Assembly (NCBI GenBank): GCA_963792655.1
Contig: CAWBWU010000003.1
Span: forward strand, 930,001 to 994,000
Direction: 5' to 3'
DNA length: 64,000 bases
Source: DOZZ01 sp963792655
Lineage (GTDB): Bacteria; Acidobacteriota; Terriglobia; Bryobacterales; Bryobacteraceae
Numbering within the stretch: position 1 is the first letter of the stretch; each line of letters starts with the position of its first letter. This document shows, one piece after another, positions 63,361 through 64,000 of this stretch. A program made the position numbers and the translations under genes. The notes under the pieces are model-generated. The model made no database searches. It was given only the letters and a program-made list of their open reading frames with translations, and had not been told where the DNA came from.

Positions 63361-63768
63361 TTACTTCCGCTTGACAGCTTTCTTGCGCTTGGCCGCGACT
63401 TGTTTCGCGTGTTTCGAAAGCGACGCATGCGAGGCGGCTGAACGGCTCTCTTTCTTCAGCGCTTTCGTTGTCGCGCGCGAACGCTTGGCGGAAGGCTTCG
63501 CAGTCTTCTTCGTCGCACCTTTTCGTGAGTCGCTCTGCGCTTTTTTCTTCGTTGCCGCGCTTCCGGATTTGGGCGGCGCGAGCTTCACACCGGCACGCCG
63601 CGCCTTCGATAAGCCAATGGCAATCGCCTGCTTCGTTGAACGCGCACCATGCTTGCCTTCGCGAATATGGTCCATCTCTTCGCGAACGAACTCGCCTGCC
63701 TGGGTGCTCGGCGCGTTGCCGCGCTTCTTATCCGCCGCGGCGCGTTTCAGCGTTCTCTTCTCGGGCAT
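63361..63768 (-). CDS. Lys/Arg/Ala-rich DUF6496-type protein (histone-like tail)
   Basis: A 135-residue highly basic protein. The N-terminal half carries REEMDHIREGKHGARSTKQ then AIAIGLSKARRAGVKL, matching DUF6496. The C-terminal half is a Lys/Ala/Ser tail of histone H1 style (ATKKKAQSDSRKGATKK). Probably nucleic-acid binding, related to plasmid-stabilisation-like and H1-like proteins. ATG 63768 is chosen; the frame opens at 63801. The first 41 bases overlap the next gene upstream. Confidence 0.82.
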   Translation of the reverse strand: MPEKRTLKRAAADKKRGNAPSTQAGEFVREEMDHIREGKHGARSTKQAIAIGLSKARRAGVKLAPPKSGSAATKKKAQSDSRKGATKKTAKPSAKRSRATTKALKKESRSAASHASLSKHAKQVAAKRKKAVKRK

Positions 63769-63964
63769 TGTGTTGATCCTCCTGGTCCTCTGGCTGCACA
63801 ACTTTGCAGCAATCGAGAGACCAGTCAGACACGAGCGGCATCAACTGACACGGGCAGAGACAGACCCCGCTTGCGGGCACTGCGAGCACCGGCGGAATCT
63901 GCTTGCACCAGCAATCGCCCGAAGGATTGCATTCGAACTCAAGACCGCACTTCGGACACTGCAT
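63728..63964 (-). CDS. Small cysteine-rich CWC-type protein
   Basis: A 78-residue protein. The first 45 residues carry CPKCGLEFECNP, DCWCKQIPPVL and CLCPCQL, the cysteine-rich CWC pattern; the Cys pairs suggest a zinc site. The rest is low-complexity (EDQEDQHNAREENAE). It overlaps the DUF6496 start by 41 bases. If the tail comes from a frame error, the true stop could be earlier. Function unknown. Confidence 0.75.
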   Translation of the reverse strand: MQCPKCGLEFECNPSGDCWCKQIPPVLAVPASGVCLCPCQLMPLVSDWSLDCCKVVQPEDQEDQHNAREENAETRRGG

Positions 63965-64000
63965 GCACTCAATGCGTCATCGCATACACGACATAGTTCA

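Noticed and set aside
1..64000. CRISPR arrays, insertion sequences, prophage genes, rRNA operon
   Set aside because: No regularly spaced repeats, transposase, integrase or phage structural motifs, or rRNA sequence were found on reading.

Overview
The window is a dense, GC-rich bacterial chromosome segment that looks like an Acidobacteriota genome of the Solibacter/Bryobacter type. This is an inference from gene content: a secreted NHL-repeat protein, a DUF1592 plus DUF1552 pair of planctomycete/acidobacterial type, a beta-propeller phosphoesterase, tandem secreted amidohydrolases, and the order mreB-mreC-mreD-mrdA-rodA-rng. No insertion sequence, prophage or CRISPR array was seen. One tRNA gene, tRNA-Ala(CGC), is present.

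Layout. 1-3.2 kb (minus): NHL-repeat protein cut by the left edge, short polysaccharide-export protein, PilZ protein, DUF218 protein. 3.3-8.2 kb: a histidine kinase and sigma54-dependent regulator pair (plus), converging on a large hybrid kinase whose N-terminus carries all seven key residues of the plant ethylene-binding domain. 8.2-11.9 kb: beta-propeller phosphoesterase (minus), PP2C phosphatase (plus) and a possible 53-residue membrane protein. 12-15.9 kb (plus): dusB, rnhA, GH67 alpha-glucuronidase. 15.9-18.0 kb (minus): polysaccharide ABC exporter. 18.2-28.9 kb (plus): phosphopantetheinyl transferase, HNH protein, truncated KdpD kinase, KdpE, a hypothetical membrane protein, two mini membrane proteins, kdpABC, then two stand-alone KdpD N-terminal proteins. 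28.9-29.8 kb (minus): a peroxidase-like C-terminal fragment and a low-GC DUF4279 gene. 29.8-38.6 kb (minus): the cell-shape operon and RNase E/G. 38.7-47.1 kb: VOC protein, MFS exporter, TPR protein, Ppx/GppA, SixA, DUF2252, RNase R and a secreted protein. 47.2-51.2 kb (minus): three tandem amidohydrolases. 51.3-56.6 kb (plus): purM, purN, hpt, tatA, tatC, a small coiled-coil protein, tRNA-Ala, thrB. 56.6-64 kb: Tat-exported sugar isomerase-like protein, two secreted unknowns, the DUF1592/DUF1552 pair, a Lys-rich DUF6496 protein and a small CWC protein.

Many genes that are normally intact (dusB, kdpB, kdpC, rnr, thrB and others) are broken by one-base indels, mostly insertions at non-homopolymer sites. 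Other stretches, such as 29.8-38.6 kb, are clean. I read this as consensus sequence error rather than mass gene decay, so frameshifted genes are annotated over their full span.

Most notable: the ethylene-receptor-like kinase; a KdpD sensor split into a kinase half and two separate N-terminal proteins; a nine-residue motif shared by the cytoplasmic tails of TatA and TatC; an amidohydrolase triplet in which two members have lost the metal ligands; and an RNase E/G with a disordered insert of about 385 residues inside its S1 domain, behind a 292-nt structured leader.
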